20,066 nt of DNA from Christensenella sp. UBA7102 (GTDB lineage: Bacteria > Bacillota > Clostridia > Christensenellales > UBA1750), in assembly GCA_002492415.1 (NCBI GenBank), contig DKYK01000084.1, positions 19,367 to 39,432 of the forward strand, written 5' to 3'. A program made the translations under genes and the position numbers. Positions 1-6,060 of the stretch are shown here, in pieces. A model generated the notes under the pieces. The model had not been told where the DNA came from, ran no database searches, and was given only the letters and a program-made list of their open reading frames with translations. How positions within the stretch are numbered: the stretch's first letter is position 1; every line of letters begins with the position of its first letter.

Positions 1-684
1 GGCTGCTACTTCCTGGGCGGCTTCGGCCGGCTCTTCTCCGATAAGATCGACATCGCGGCAAACGGCTACGACTCCGTCATTCCCGCGATGCTCTCCGATC
101 TGCCCGCCATACTGATCGCGGTGGTGGTCATTTTGGTGCTGTCCGCCTCCATGTCCACGCTGTCCTCCCTGGTGCTGGCCTCCAGCTCCACACTGACGCT
201 GGATTTCATCAAAGGCAACGTCATCAAGAACATGGACGAAAAGAAGCAGGTGCTGTGGATGAAAGGGCTGATCGTGGTGTTCATCGCCATCTCGGTCGCG
301 CTGGCCATCGTGCAGTATAAGTCGTCCGTCAACTTCATCGCGCAGATGATGGGCATCTCCTGGGGCGCGCTGGCGGGGGCGTTCCTGGCGCCTTACCTCT
401 ACGGCTTGTATTGGAGGAAGACCACCAAGGCGGGCTGCTGGGTCAGCTTCATTTTCTCCACCGTGGTCATGATGGCCAATGTGCTGGTGCGGCCCTCTTT
501 CCCCGCGCTGCTGCAGTCGCCCATCAACGCCGGCGCTTTCTGCATGGTCGCGGGCCTCGTCCTGGTGCCCCTGGTCAGTCTCTTTACCCGCAAGCCCGAC
601 GCCAAGCACATCGAGTACGTATTTTCCTGCTATGACCGGAAGGTCACGGTCACCGCAAAGGAGTCCATCGGCGAAAACCGCTGA
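1..684 (+). CDS. Sodium:solute symporter (SSS family), C-terminal part
   Basis: The reading frame is open from base 1, so the gene starts outside the window and only the last 227 residues are seen. Several hydrophobic membrane segments are visible, roughly at residues 34-58, 84-103, 107-127, 137-157 and 168-188 of the fragment. The stretch LSASMSTLSSLVLASSS (about residues 45-61) matches the conserved Ser/Thr-rich helix of sodium symporters such as PutP (MSTLSCQLLVCSS), which forms part of the Na+ site. The family moves a solute into the cell with Na+. The substrate cannot be told from this part; the neighbouring aryl-pyruvate operon makes an aromatic or carboxylate substrate possible, but this is only inference. 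Family call is secure, substrate unknown. Confidence 0.85.
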   Translation, partial: GCYFLGGFGRLFSDKIDIAANGYDSVIPAMLSDLPAILIAVVVILVLSASMSTLSSLVLASSSTLTLDFIKGNVIKNMDEKKQVLWMKGLIVVFIAISVALAIVQYKSSVNFIAQMMGISWGALAGAFLAPYLYGLYWRKTTKAGCWVSFIFSTVVMMANVLVRPSFPALLQSPINAGAFCMVAGLVLVPLVSLFTRKPDAKHIEYVFSCYDRKVTVTAKESIGENR

Positions 685-696
685 ACATCCGCATCC

Positions 697-724
697 GGGG
701 CGCCGGCGCGTTCGCGCCGGGCCC
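697..724 (+). terminator. GC-rich hairpin after the symporter gene (weak terminator candidate)
   Basis: CCGGCGCG (703-710) and CGCGCCGG (713-720) form a perfect 8-bp stem with a 2-base loop, and GGG/CCC can extend it. There is no T-run after it, so it may be a poor terminator, a processing site or an mRNA stabiliser between the symporter and iorA. Confidence 0.35.
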
Positions 725-764
725 TTGCGATGCTTTCAGACACATGATTTTGAGGAGGAAACCC

Positions 765-2492
765 ATGAAAACATTGATGCTCGGCAACGAAGCCGTTGCC
801 AGAGGTCTTTACGAGGCCGGATGCAGCTTTGTGTCCAGCTATCCGGGCACGCCCAGCACGGAGATTACCGAGGCTGTGGCCAAGTACCCTGAGGTCTACG
901 CCGAGTGGGCGCCCAATGAGAAGGTGGCGCTGGAATCCGCCTTTGGCGCTTCGCTGGCGGGCAGCCGCGCCTTCTGCGGCATGAAGCACGTCGGCCTGAA
1001 CGTCGCGGCCGACCCGCTGTTTACCATGTCCTACACCGGCGTCAACGCGGGACTCATCATCGGCGTGGCGGACGATGCCGGTATGCACAGCTCGCAGAAC
1101 GAGCAGGATAGCCGCCATTACGCCAAGGCCGCCAAGATCCCCATGCTCGAACCTTCGGATTCCGCCGAGGCGCTGGAGCTGACCAAGCTGGCCTACGAGC
1201 TATCCGAGCGGTTTGATACCCCCGTGCTGCTCAAGATGTGCACGCGCGTGGCGCACTCGCAGAGCCTGGTGCAGCCCGGCCCCCGCACCGAGGCGCGCAA
1301 ATCCTACGAAAAGAACGCCGCCAAGTACATCATGATGCCCGGCAACGCCAAGCGCCGCCACCCCGTGGTGGAGCAGCGCACCGCCGATCTGATCGCCTGG
1401 GCGGAAGACGTCTCCATCAACCGGCTGGAGGACGGTCCCGACCACAGCATGGGCATCATCACCTCGTCCACCTCTTACCAGTATGTCAAGGAAGTCTGCG
1501 GCGATCTCTATCCCGTGCTCAAGCTGGGCATGGTCTGGCCGCTGCCCGAGAAAAAGATCCGCGACCTGGCCGCGTCCGTCGATCGGCTGGTCGTGGTGGA
1601 GGAGCTGGACGGCTTCATCGAAGAGCATTGCCGCAACCTGGGCCTTTCCGTCACCGGCAAGGAAAAATTCAGCTGCATTGACGAGCTGAGCCAGAACAAG
1701 GTCGCCGCCGGTCTGGGCAAACCCGTTCCCGAGGGCGTGAAGTTCTCCGAGCCCATCCCCGCCCGCCCGCCGGTCATGTGCGCGGGCTGTCCGCATCGCG
1801 GCCTGTTCTACACGCTGGCCAAGAACAAGGTCACGGCCCTGGGCGATATCGGCTGCTACACGCTGGGCGCGGTGCCGCCGCTGGGCGCGCTGGACTCCAC
1901 CCTGTGCATGGGCGCCTCGGTCTCCGGCCTGCACGGCTTTACCAAGGCGGGCGGCGGCAAGGCCGTCGCCGTCATCGGCGATTCCACCTTTATCCACTCG
2001 GGCATCACAGGGCTGGTCAATATGGCCTATAACGAGTCCAACGCCACCGTCATCATCGTGGACAATTCCATCACCGGCATGACGGGACACCAGCAGAACC
2101 CAACCACCGGCTTCAATCTCAAGGGCGATCCCTGCACCAAGATCGATCTGGAAACCCTCTGCCGCGCCGTAGGCATCCGCCGTGTGCGCGTGGTGGATCC
2201 CTACGACCTTGCCCAGTGCGACCAGGCGCTCAAGGAGGAGATGGCGGCGGACGAACCTTCCGTGATCATCTCGCGCCGTCCCTGCGCGCTGCTCAAGTAC
2301 GTCAAGCACAAAAAGCCCGTCGTCATCGACAAGGAAAAGTGCGTGGGCTGCAAGATGTGCATGCGCGTGGGCTGCCCCGCCATCAGTATGAGCGCGGGCA
2401 AGGCCGCCATCGACAACACACTGTGCACGGGCTGCGGCGTCTGCGGCCAGCTGTGCCATCAGGGCGCCATCCGCCCCGCGAAGGAGGACTGA
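765..2492 (+). CDS. iorA: Indolepyruvate:ferredoxin oxidoreductase, alpha subunit
   Basis: 575-residue large subunit of the enzyme that oxidatively decarboxylates aryl-pyruvates (from Trp, Phe, Tyr transamination) to aryl-acetyl-CoA and reduces ferredoxin; cytoplasmic, oxygen-sensitive. The N-terminal part has the pyrimidine-binding domain start (EAGCSFVSSYPGTPSTEI). The thiamine diphosphate domain shows CAGCPHRG and the GDS...DNSITGMTG metal/TPP motif in the second half. The C-terminus carries two [4Fe-4S] ferredoxin motifs: C526-C529-C532-C537 and C554-C557-C560-C564; the last Cys is followed by His, not the usual Pro. The start at 765 is chosen over an in-frame ATG at 744 because GAGGAGG (752-758) lies just before it. 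iorB follows after 2 bases, so the two subunits are translationally coupled. Confidence 0.95.
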   Translation: MKTLMLGNEAVARGLYEAGCSFVSSYPGTPSTEITEAVAKYPEVYAEWAPNEKVALESAFGASLAGSRAFCGMKHVGLNVAADPLFTMSYTGVNAGLIIGVADDAGMHSSQNEQDSRHYAKAAKIPMLEPSDSAEALELTKLAYELSERFDTPVLLKMCTRVAHSQSLVQPGPRTEARKSYEKNAAKYIMMPGNAKRRHPVVEQRTADLIAWAEDVSINRLEDGPDHSMGIITSSTSYQYVKEVCGDLYPVLKLGMVWPLPEKKIRDLAASVDRLVVVEELDGFIEEHCRNLGLSVTGKEKFSCIDELSQNKVAAGLGKPVPEGVKFSEPIPARPPVMCAGCPHRGLFYTLAKNKVTALGDIGCYTLGAVPPLGALDSTLCMGASVSGLHGFTKAGGGKAVAVIGDSTFIHSGITGLVNMAYNESNATVIIVDNSITGMTGHQQNPTTGFNLKGDPCTKIDLETLCRAVGIRRVRVVDPYDLAQCDQALKEEMAADEPSVIISRRPCALLKYVKHKKPVVIDKEKCVGCKMCMRVGCPAISMSAGKAAIDNTLCTGCGVCGQLCHQGAIRPAKED

Positions 2493-2494
2493 GC

Positions 2495-3067
2495 ATGGAA
2501 ACCAAGAACATTATGATCGTGGGCGTGGGCGGACAGGGCAGCCTGTTGGCCTCGCGTCTGCTGGGCCGCCTGCTGCTCACCCGCGGCTACGACGTCAAGG
2601 TCTCCGAGGTGCACGGCATGAGCCAGCGCGGCGGCAGCGTCGTGACCTATGTGCGCTTTGGCGACAAGGTCTATTCTCCCATCGTGGACAAGGGCGAGGC
2701 GGATTTCATCGTATCCTTTGAGCGGCTGGAAGCCGCCCGCTACACCGAGGATCTCAAGAAGGGCGGAAAGATTGTCACCTCTACCCAGCGCATCAATCCC
2801 ATGCCCGTCATCATGGGCGCTGCGCAGTATCCCGACGGCCTCATTGAAAAGATGCGGGCGGCGGGCATCGACGTTGACGCCATCGATGCGCTGTCCCTTG
2901 CCGAGCAGGCGGGCTCTGCAAAAGCCGTCAACATCGTGCTGATGGGCCGTCTCTCCCGCTGGTTCGATTTTTCCGAGCAGGAATGGCTCACCGCCATCGA
3001 GCAGACCGTGCCGGCCAAATTCCTCGAACTGAACAAGACCGCGTTTAATCTCGGCCGCGAAGCGTAG
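2495..3067 (+). CDS. iorB: Indolepyruvate:ferredoxin oxidoreductase, beta subunit
   Basis: 190-residue small subunit that pairs with IorA and corresponds to the gamma domain of pyruvate:ferredoxin oxidoreductase, which helps bind CoA. The N-terminus has the glycine-rich GVGGQGS motif (residues 10-16) and then the family signature VSEVHGMSQRGGSV. Length is the usual one for IorB. AAGGAGG (2481-2487) lies within the last codons of iorA and gives a well spaced site for the ATG at 2495. The gene is cotranscribed with iorA and, 48 bases on, with paaK. Confidence 0.95.
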   Translation: METKNIMIVGVGGQGSLLASRLLGRLLLTRGYDVKVSEVHGMSQRGGSVVTYVRFGDKVYSPIVDKGEADFIVSFERLEAARYTEDLKKGGKIVTSTQRINPMPVIMGAAQYPDGLIEKMRAAGIDVDAIDALSLAEQAGSAKAVNIVLMGRLSRWFDFSEQEWLTAIEQTVPAKFLELNKTAFNLGREA

Positions 3068-3115
3068 GGGGCGAACTCGCCGGAATTCCATCGACATCGA
3101 ATAAGGAGGCAATCC

Positions 3116-4414
3116 ATGAAACGCTACTATCAGCCCGAGATTGAAACCGCGTCCGCAGAGCAGATCCGCGCCTGGCAGGACGAACGCCTAGTCAAGCAAG
3201 TGCAGCACGTGTGGGACAGCGTGCCATACTACCGCAAAAAGATGGAGGAGAGGGGAGTAACGCCCGCCGACGTGCGCAGCGTGGACGACCTGCACAAGCT
3301 GCCCTTCCTGACCAAGGATGACCTGCGCGAGTGCTACCCCTACGGCCTGATGGGCAAGCCCGTGAAGGACTGCGTGCGCATCCAGTCCACCTCGGGCACC
3401 ACGGGCAGGCGCGTGGTGGCCTTTTATACCCAGCACGATCTGGATCTGTGGGAGGACTGCTGCGCGCGCGCCATCGTCGCGGCGGGCGGCACGGACGAGG
3501 ACGTCTGCCAGGTCTCTTACGGCTACGGCCTGTTCACCGGCGGCCCTGGCCTCAACGGCGGCTCCCATAAGGTGGGCTGCCTGACGCTGCCCATGTCCTC
3601 GGGCAATACCGAGCGCCAGCTGCAGTTCATGACGGACCTGGGAACCACCATCCTCTGCTGCACGCCCTCTTATGCCGCGTATCTGGCCGAATCCATCCAC
3701 GAGCGCGGCCTGCGCGACAAGATCAAGCTCAAGGCGGGCATCTTTGGCGCCGAGGCGTGGAGCGAGGAAATGCGTCGGGACGTTGAGAAGCAGCTGGGCA
3801 TCAAGGCCTACGACATCTATGGACTGACCGAGATCTCCGGTCCCGGCGTCAGCTTCGAGTGCGAGGAGCAGACGGGCATGCACGTCAACGAGGACCACTT
3901 TATCGCCGAGATTATCGATCCCAACACGGGCGAAGTGCTGCCCGACGGCACCAAGGGCGAGCTGGTGTTCACCAGCCTGACCAAGGAGGCCTTCCCGCTG
4001 CTGCGCTACCGCACCCGCGACATCTGCGTGCTGTCCCGCAAAAAGTGCTCCTGTGGGCGCACCTTCGTCAAGATGGCCAAGCCCATGGGCCGGTCGGACG
4101 ATATGCTCATCGTCAAGGGCGTCAATGTCTTTCCCTCGCAGATCGAGACGGTGCTGCTCGAGCAGGGCTATCAGGCCAACTACCAGATCATCGTCGACCG
4201 CGTGGACCACACCGATACCCTCGAGGTGCAGGTGGAGATGACTCCGGAGAATTTCTCCGATTCCCTGGCCCGCATTACCGATATGGAAAAGACGCTCGTG
4301 GGCGCGCTCAAGGCGATGCTGGGCATCTATGCCAAGGTCAAGCTCGTCGCGCCGCGCTCCATCACCCGCAGCGAGGGCAAGGCCGTCCGCGTCATCGATA
4401 AGCGCAAGATTTAA
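3116..4414 (+). CDS. paaK: Phenylacetate-CoA ligase family protein (AMP-forming)
   Basis: 432 residues, the usual PaaK length. The family joins phenylacetate or a related aryl-acid to CoA with ATP giving AMP and PPi; next to iorAB it would act on the aryl-acetyl-CoA/aryl-acetate couple. Visible motifs of the ANL adenylate-forming superfamily: STSGTTG (91-97), the ATP-binding loop; YGLTEISGPG (about 235-244); RYRTRD, the hinge-side aspartate motif; GRSDDMLIVKGVNVFPSQIE at the domain junction; and a C-terminal SEGKAVRVID with the expected catalytic Lys. A CxCG pair (KKCSCGRTF) lies just before the junction, as in other PaaK proteins. AAGGAGG (3103-3109) sets the start. Real substrate (phenylacetate, indoleacetate, 4-hydroxyphenylacetate) cannot be told. 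Confidence 0.93.
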   Translation: MKRYYQPEIETASAEQIRAWQDERLVKQVQHVWDSVPYYRKKMEERGVTPADVRSVDDLHKLPFLTKDDLRECYPYGLMGKPVKDCVRIQSTSGTTGRRVVAFYTQHDLDLWEDCCARAIVAAGGTDEDVCQVSYGYGLFTGGPGLNGGSHKVGCLTLPMSSGNTERQLQFMTDLGTTILCCTPSYAAYLAESIHERGLRDKIKLKAGIFGAEAWSEEMRRDVEKQLGIKAYDIYGLTEISGPGVSFECEEQTGMHVNEDHFIAEIIDPNTGEVLPDGTKGELVFTSLTKEAFPLLRYRTRDICVLSRKKCSCGRTFVKMAKPMGRSDDMLIVKGVNVFPSQIETVLLEQGYQANYQIIVDRVDHTDTLEVQVEMTPENFSDSLARITDMEKTLVGALKAMLGIYAKVKLVAPRSITRSEGKAVRVIDKRKI

Positions 4415-4427
4415 GGAGGAGAGCCGC

Positions 4428-4859
4428 ATGACCATCCAACAGATCTCCGTTTTTCTGGAAAACCGCGCCGGACAGCTGGCCGAGATCACGAAAATACTGG
4501 CCGATAACGGCATCGACCTGCGCGCGCTGTCCATTGCCGAGACCGCCGATTACGGCGTGCTGCGCATGATCGTGGACGATCCCAAGCGCGCCACTGGCAT
4601 CCTGCTGGACAGCGGCTACGTCATGTCGTTGACGCCCGTGCTGGCCGTATCCGTGCCCGACGCGCCCGGCGGCCTGACGCCCGTGCTCAACCTGCTGGCC
4701 GAGGGCAGCATCGACGTCGAGTACATGTACTCGCTCTTCACCCACGTCCAGGGCAAGGCCTACATGGTGTTCCGCGTCTCCGACGAGGCCAAGTTCACCG
4801 CGCTGATGCAGGAAAAGGGCATCGCCACCTGCACTCCCGAGGAGCTGGGCCTGAAATAA
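4428..4859 (+). CDS. Tandem ACT-domain protein, probable amino-acid sensor
   Basis: 143 residues made of two ACT-like halves: one from residue 1 to about 70, starting IQQISVFLENRAGQLAEITKIL, typical of ligand-binding ACT domains; one from about 71 to 140. ACT domains bind small ligands, mostly amino acids, and regulate partner enzymes. Genes of this type sit after iorAB-paaK in many anaerobes, so the likely job is sensing an aromatic or branched amino acid for this pathway (inference). AAGGAGGAG overlaps the paaK stop codon and gives coupled translation. It is the last gene of the operon, followed by a terminator. Confidence 0.85.
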   Translation: MTIQQISVFLENRAGQLAEITKILADNGIDLRALSIAETADYGVLRMIVDDPKRATGILLDSGYVMSLTPVLAVSVPDAPGGLTPVLNLLAEGSIDVEYMYSLFTHVQGKAYMVFRVSDEAKFTALMQEKGIATCTPEELGLK

Positions 4860-4875
4860 TTCCCCATAGGTATAA

Positions 4876-4920
4876 AGCTGCGCGCAGAAGACAGAAAAAC
4901 CCTTCTGTGCGCGGCTTTTA
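4876..4920 (+). terminator. Intrinsic terminator of the ior-paaK-ACT operon
   Basis: AGCTGCGCGCAGAAG (4876-4890) pairs with CTTCTGTGCGCGGCT (4902-4916) across a short A-rich loop, with two imperfect positions, and is followed by TTTTA. It ends the first operon and separates it from the erm promoter only a few bases on. Confidence 0.85.
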
Positions 4921-4923
4921 TCA

Positions 4924-4952
4924 TTGCAATGAGAGCTGGGCCGTGGTATACT
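4924..4952 (+). promoter_or_regulatory. Sigma-A type promoter of the erm leader
   Basis: -35 TTGCAA (4924-4929), 17-base spacer, -10 TATACT (4947-4952) with an extended-10 TGG just before it. The start of transcription would be near 4959, giving about 40 bases before the leader ORF. Confidence 0.75.
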
Positions 4953-4996
4953 CTATTCCATCCCCGACAGGTTCAAGGAGGGCTTTGCACAAAGTT

Positions 4997-5026
4997 ATGG
5001 GCATCTTTGTGATTCGCATTCGGTAA
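4997..5026 (+). CDS. Erm leader peptide MGIFVIRIR
   Basis: A 9-codon ORF, ATG at 4997 and TAA at 5024-5026, placed between the promoter and the erm gene. MGIF and FVI recall the ErmC leader (MGIFSIFVI...), in which IFVI causes macrolide-dependent ribosome stalling. The C-terminal RIR is like the Arg-x-Arg stall motif of ErmD-type leaders. A strong Shine-Dalgarno sequence AAGGAGG (4975-4981) lies upstream; its spacing of 15 bases is long, but CTTT/AAAG (4983-4986 with 4991-4994) can fold into a small hairpin that shortens it. The in-frame TTG at 4985 would be too close to the SD. Role by family knowledge: drug-bound ribosomes stall here and free the erm start site. Confidence 0.8.
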   Translation: MGIFVIRIR

Positions 5027-5118
5027 ACCGGGCACAGAGTGCGGGCCGCGCGTGCGGTTTGTTTGCTGTGCCTTGTTTCTTTCCGAATCTGCGAAGAACG
5101 AGGTGTTTTTTTATGCCC
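4999..5118 (+). promoter_or_regulatory. Translational attenuator of erm (leader RNA fold)
   Basis: Nested complementary segments join the leader ORF to the erm start. GGGCAT (4999-5004) with ATGCCC (5113-5118), which holds the erm start codon; CTTTGT (5005-5010) with ACGAGG (5098-5103), which covers most of the erm SD GAGGTG (two G-U pairs); TTCGCATTCGG (5013-5023) with CCGAA..TGCGAA (5083-5095, 2-base bulge); GGCACAG (5031-5037) with CTGTGCC (5066-5072). A ribosome stalled late in the leader ORF would break the middle pairs and free the SD. The T-run at 5106-5112 right after the fold leaves open a transcription-attenuation variant. The pairs are read from sequence; no folding energy was computed. 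Confidence 0.7.
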
Positions 5119-5856
5119 CAATTTACAGAGTTGCAGGCTTCTCAGAACTTTTTGACATCAACTGCGGTCATTTCCCGCCTGCTGGACGCCGCTCCCATTG
5201 GCAAGGAGGATACCGTAGTGGAGATTGGCGCGGGGAAGGGCCACATCACGCGGGCACTGGCGCAGCGCTGCGCGAAAGTGCTCGCCTGGGAGCTGGACGA
5301 GGCGCTGGCCGCCCGCCTTGTGGGAAATCTGCCCCCGAACGTGCGCCTGTTTCACGGCGATTTTCTCGCCGCGCCGCTGCCACGGGGCGCCTACCGCGTC
5401 TTTGCCAACATCCCCTTTTGCCGTACCACAGCCATCGTGCGCCGGTTGACGCAGTGCTTAAACCCGCCCCAAAGCATACACATCGTGGTGGAAAAGGGCG
5501 CAGCCCTGCGCTTCTGCGGCCTGCCGCGGGAGAGCGTTTCTTCGCTGCTGCTGCATCCGTGGTTCGACGTGCGCATCGCGCGCAGCCTGCGCAGGGAGGA
5601 TTTCCATCCCGCGCCGCGCGTGGACTGCGCGCTGCTGGAACTGATCAAGCGTCCCCAGCCCGACCTCCCGCGCGGCCTGCAGGGAAAGTGGGAGCGCTTT
5701 TTGCGGCAGGATAGGCTGCCGCTGACGCCCAAACAGGTGCGCATGGCGCTGCGCAGCGCGTCGCTCCCGCCCATTTCCCCCGACGGAAAGATGCTCTACG
5801 TGCAGTGGCTCTGCCTTTTCCGATGCTGGCTCAGCCTGACCGGAGGACGAAAATAG
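5113..5856 (+). CDS. erm: Erm-type 23S rRNA (adenine-2058-N6)-methyltransferase
   Basis: 247 residues, the usual Erm length (about 245). Erm enzymes add one or two methyl groups to A2058 of 23S rRNA and give resistance to macrolides, lincosamides and streptogramin B. Seen here: SQNFLTS at 10-16 (Erm N-terminus), the SAM-binding motif VVEIGAGKGH (35-44), LAWELDEAL, and the catalytic motif N99-I100-P101-F102, where Erm proteins have NIP(Y/F) and RsmA/KsgA has NLPY. Also DFHPAPRVDCALLEL and a C-terminal end FRCWLSLTGGRK that aligns with ErmB (FNSYLLFNGRK). The ATG at 5113 is preferred to one at 5059 because GAGGTG (5100-5105) precedes it with 7 bases and the leader structure covers it. GC content is like the host genes, so recent transfer is not evident. 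The exact Erm class cannot be given. Confidence 0.88.
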   Translation: MPQFTELQASQNFLTSTAVISRLLDAAPIGKEDTVVEIGAGKGHITRALAQRCAKVLAWELDEALAARLVGNLPPNVRLFHGDFLAAPLPRGAYRVFANIPFCRTTAIVRRLTQCLNPPQSIHIVVEKGAALRFCGLPRESVSSLLLHPWFDVRIARSLRREDFHPAPRVDCALLELIKRPQPDLPRGLQGKWERFLRQDRLPLTPKQVRMALRSASLPPISPDGKMLYVQWLCLFRCWLSLTGGRK

Positions 5857-5861
5857 CACTG

Positions 5862-5890
5862 TTGTACGGACTGCGCCGTTATGGTATAAT
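5862..5890 (+). promoter_or_regulatory. Sigma-A type promoter of the radical SAM leader
   Basis: -35 TTGTAC (5862-5867), 17-base spacer, perfect -10 TATAAT (5885-5890) with extended-10 TGG. It lies right after the erm stop codon, so the radical SAM gene has its own promoter in spite of its closeness to erm. The start would be near 5897. Confidence 0.78.
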
Positions 5891-5927
5891 GTATCCATAG
5901 AGACCGAAAAAGAAGGTGATCGACAGT

Positions 5928-5963
5928 ATGAACGCCGCGTTCGTCGTGCGCAAACGGCTGTAA
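5928..5963 (+). CDS. Leader peptide MNAAFVVRKRL upstream of the radical SAM gene
   Basis: An 11-codon ORF, ATG 5928 and TAA 5961-5963, with a very good Shine-Dalgarno sequence AGAAGGTGAT (5911-5920) at 7 bases. The peptide contains R8-K9-R10, an Arg-x-Arg arrangement like the stall site of ErmD-type leaders, preceded by FVV. It matches the erm leader upstream in the pattern FV(I/V)RxR. By analogy with Erm leaders it would let drug-bound ribosomes stall and turn on the gene after it. The ORF is directly seen; drug-dependent stalling is inference. Confidence 0.75.
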   Translation: MNAAFVVRKRL

Positions 5964-6054
5964 AAAAACGCAGAAAAGCCGGGCCGGAAGGGGTCCTGTT
6001 TTGCTTGCGCTCATTCGGTCTGAAATCGCGCGAAATACGACGAACTGAGGTGTT
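5931..6054 (+). promoter_or_regulatory. Translational attenuator of the radical SAM gene
   Basis: AACGCC (5931-5936, leader codons 2-3) pairs with GGTGTT (6049-6054), covering the GAGGTG ribosome binding site of the radical SAM gene with one G-U pair. GTTCGTCGT (5939-5947) pairs perfectly with ACGACGAAC (6037-6045). GCGC (5948-5951) can pair with GCGC (6028-6031), and CGGCT (5955-5959) with AGCCG (5977-5981) inside the loop. A ribosome held at codons 8-10 of the leader would cover 5939-5951 and so free the binding site. No folding energy was computed. Confidence 0.68.
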
Positions 6055-6060
6055 TTTGTC

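Noticed and set aside
4985..5026. TTG start for a 13-codon erm leader
   Set aside because: It would lie only 3 bases after the SD; ATG at 4997 gives a start that agrees with known Erm leaders (MGIF).
5113..5856. RsmA/KsgA (16S rRNA dimethyltransferase) as identity of the methyltransferase
   Set aside because: The catalytic motif is NIPF, not NLPY, the length is Erm-like, the C-terminus matches Erm, and an Erm-type leader peptide precedes it.
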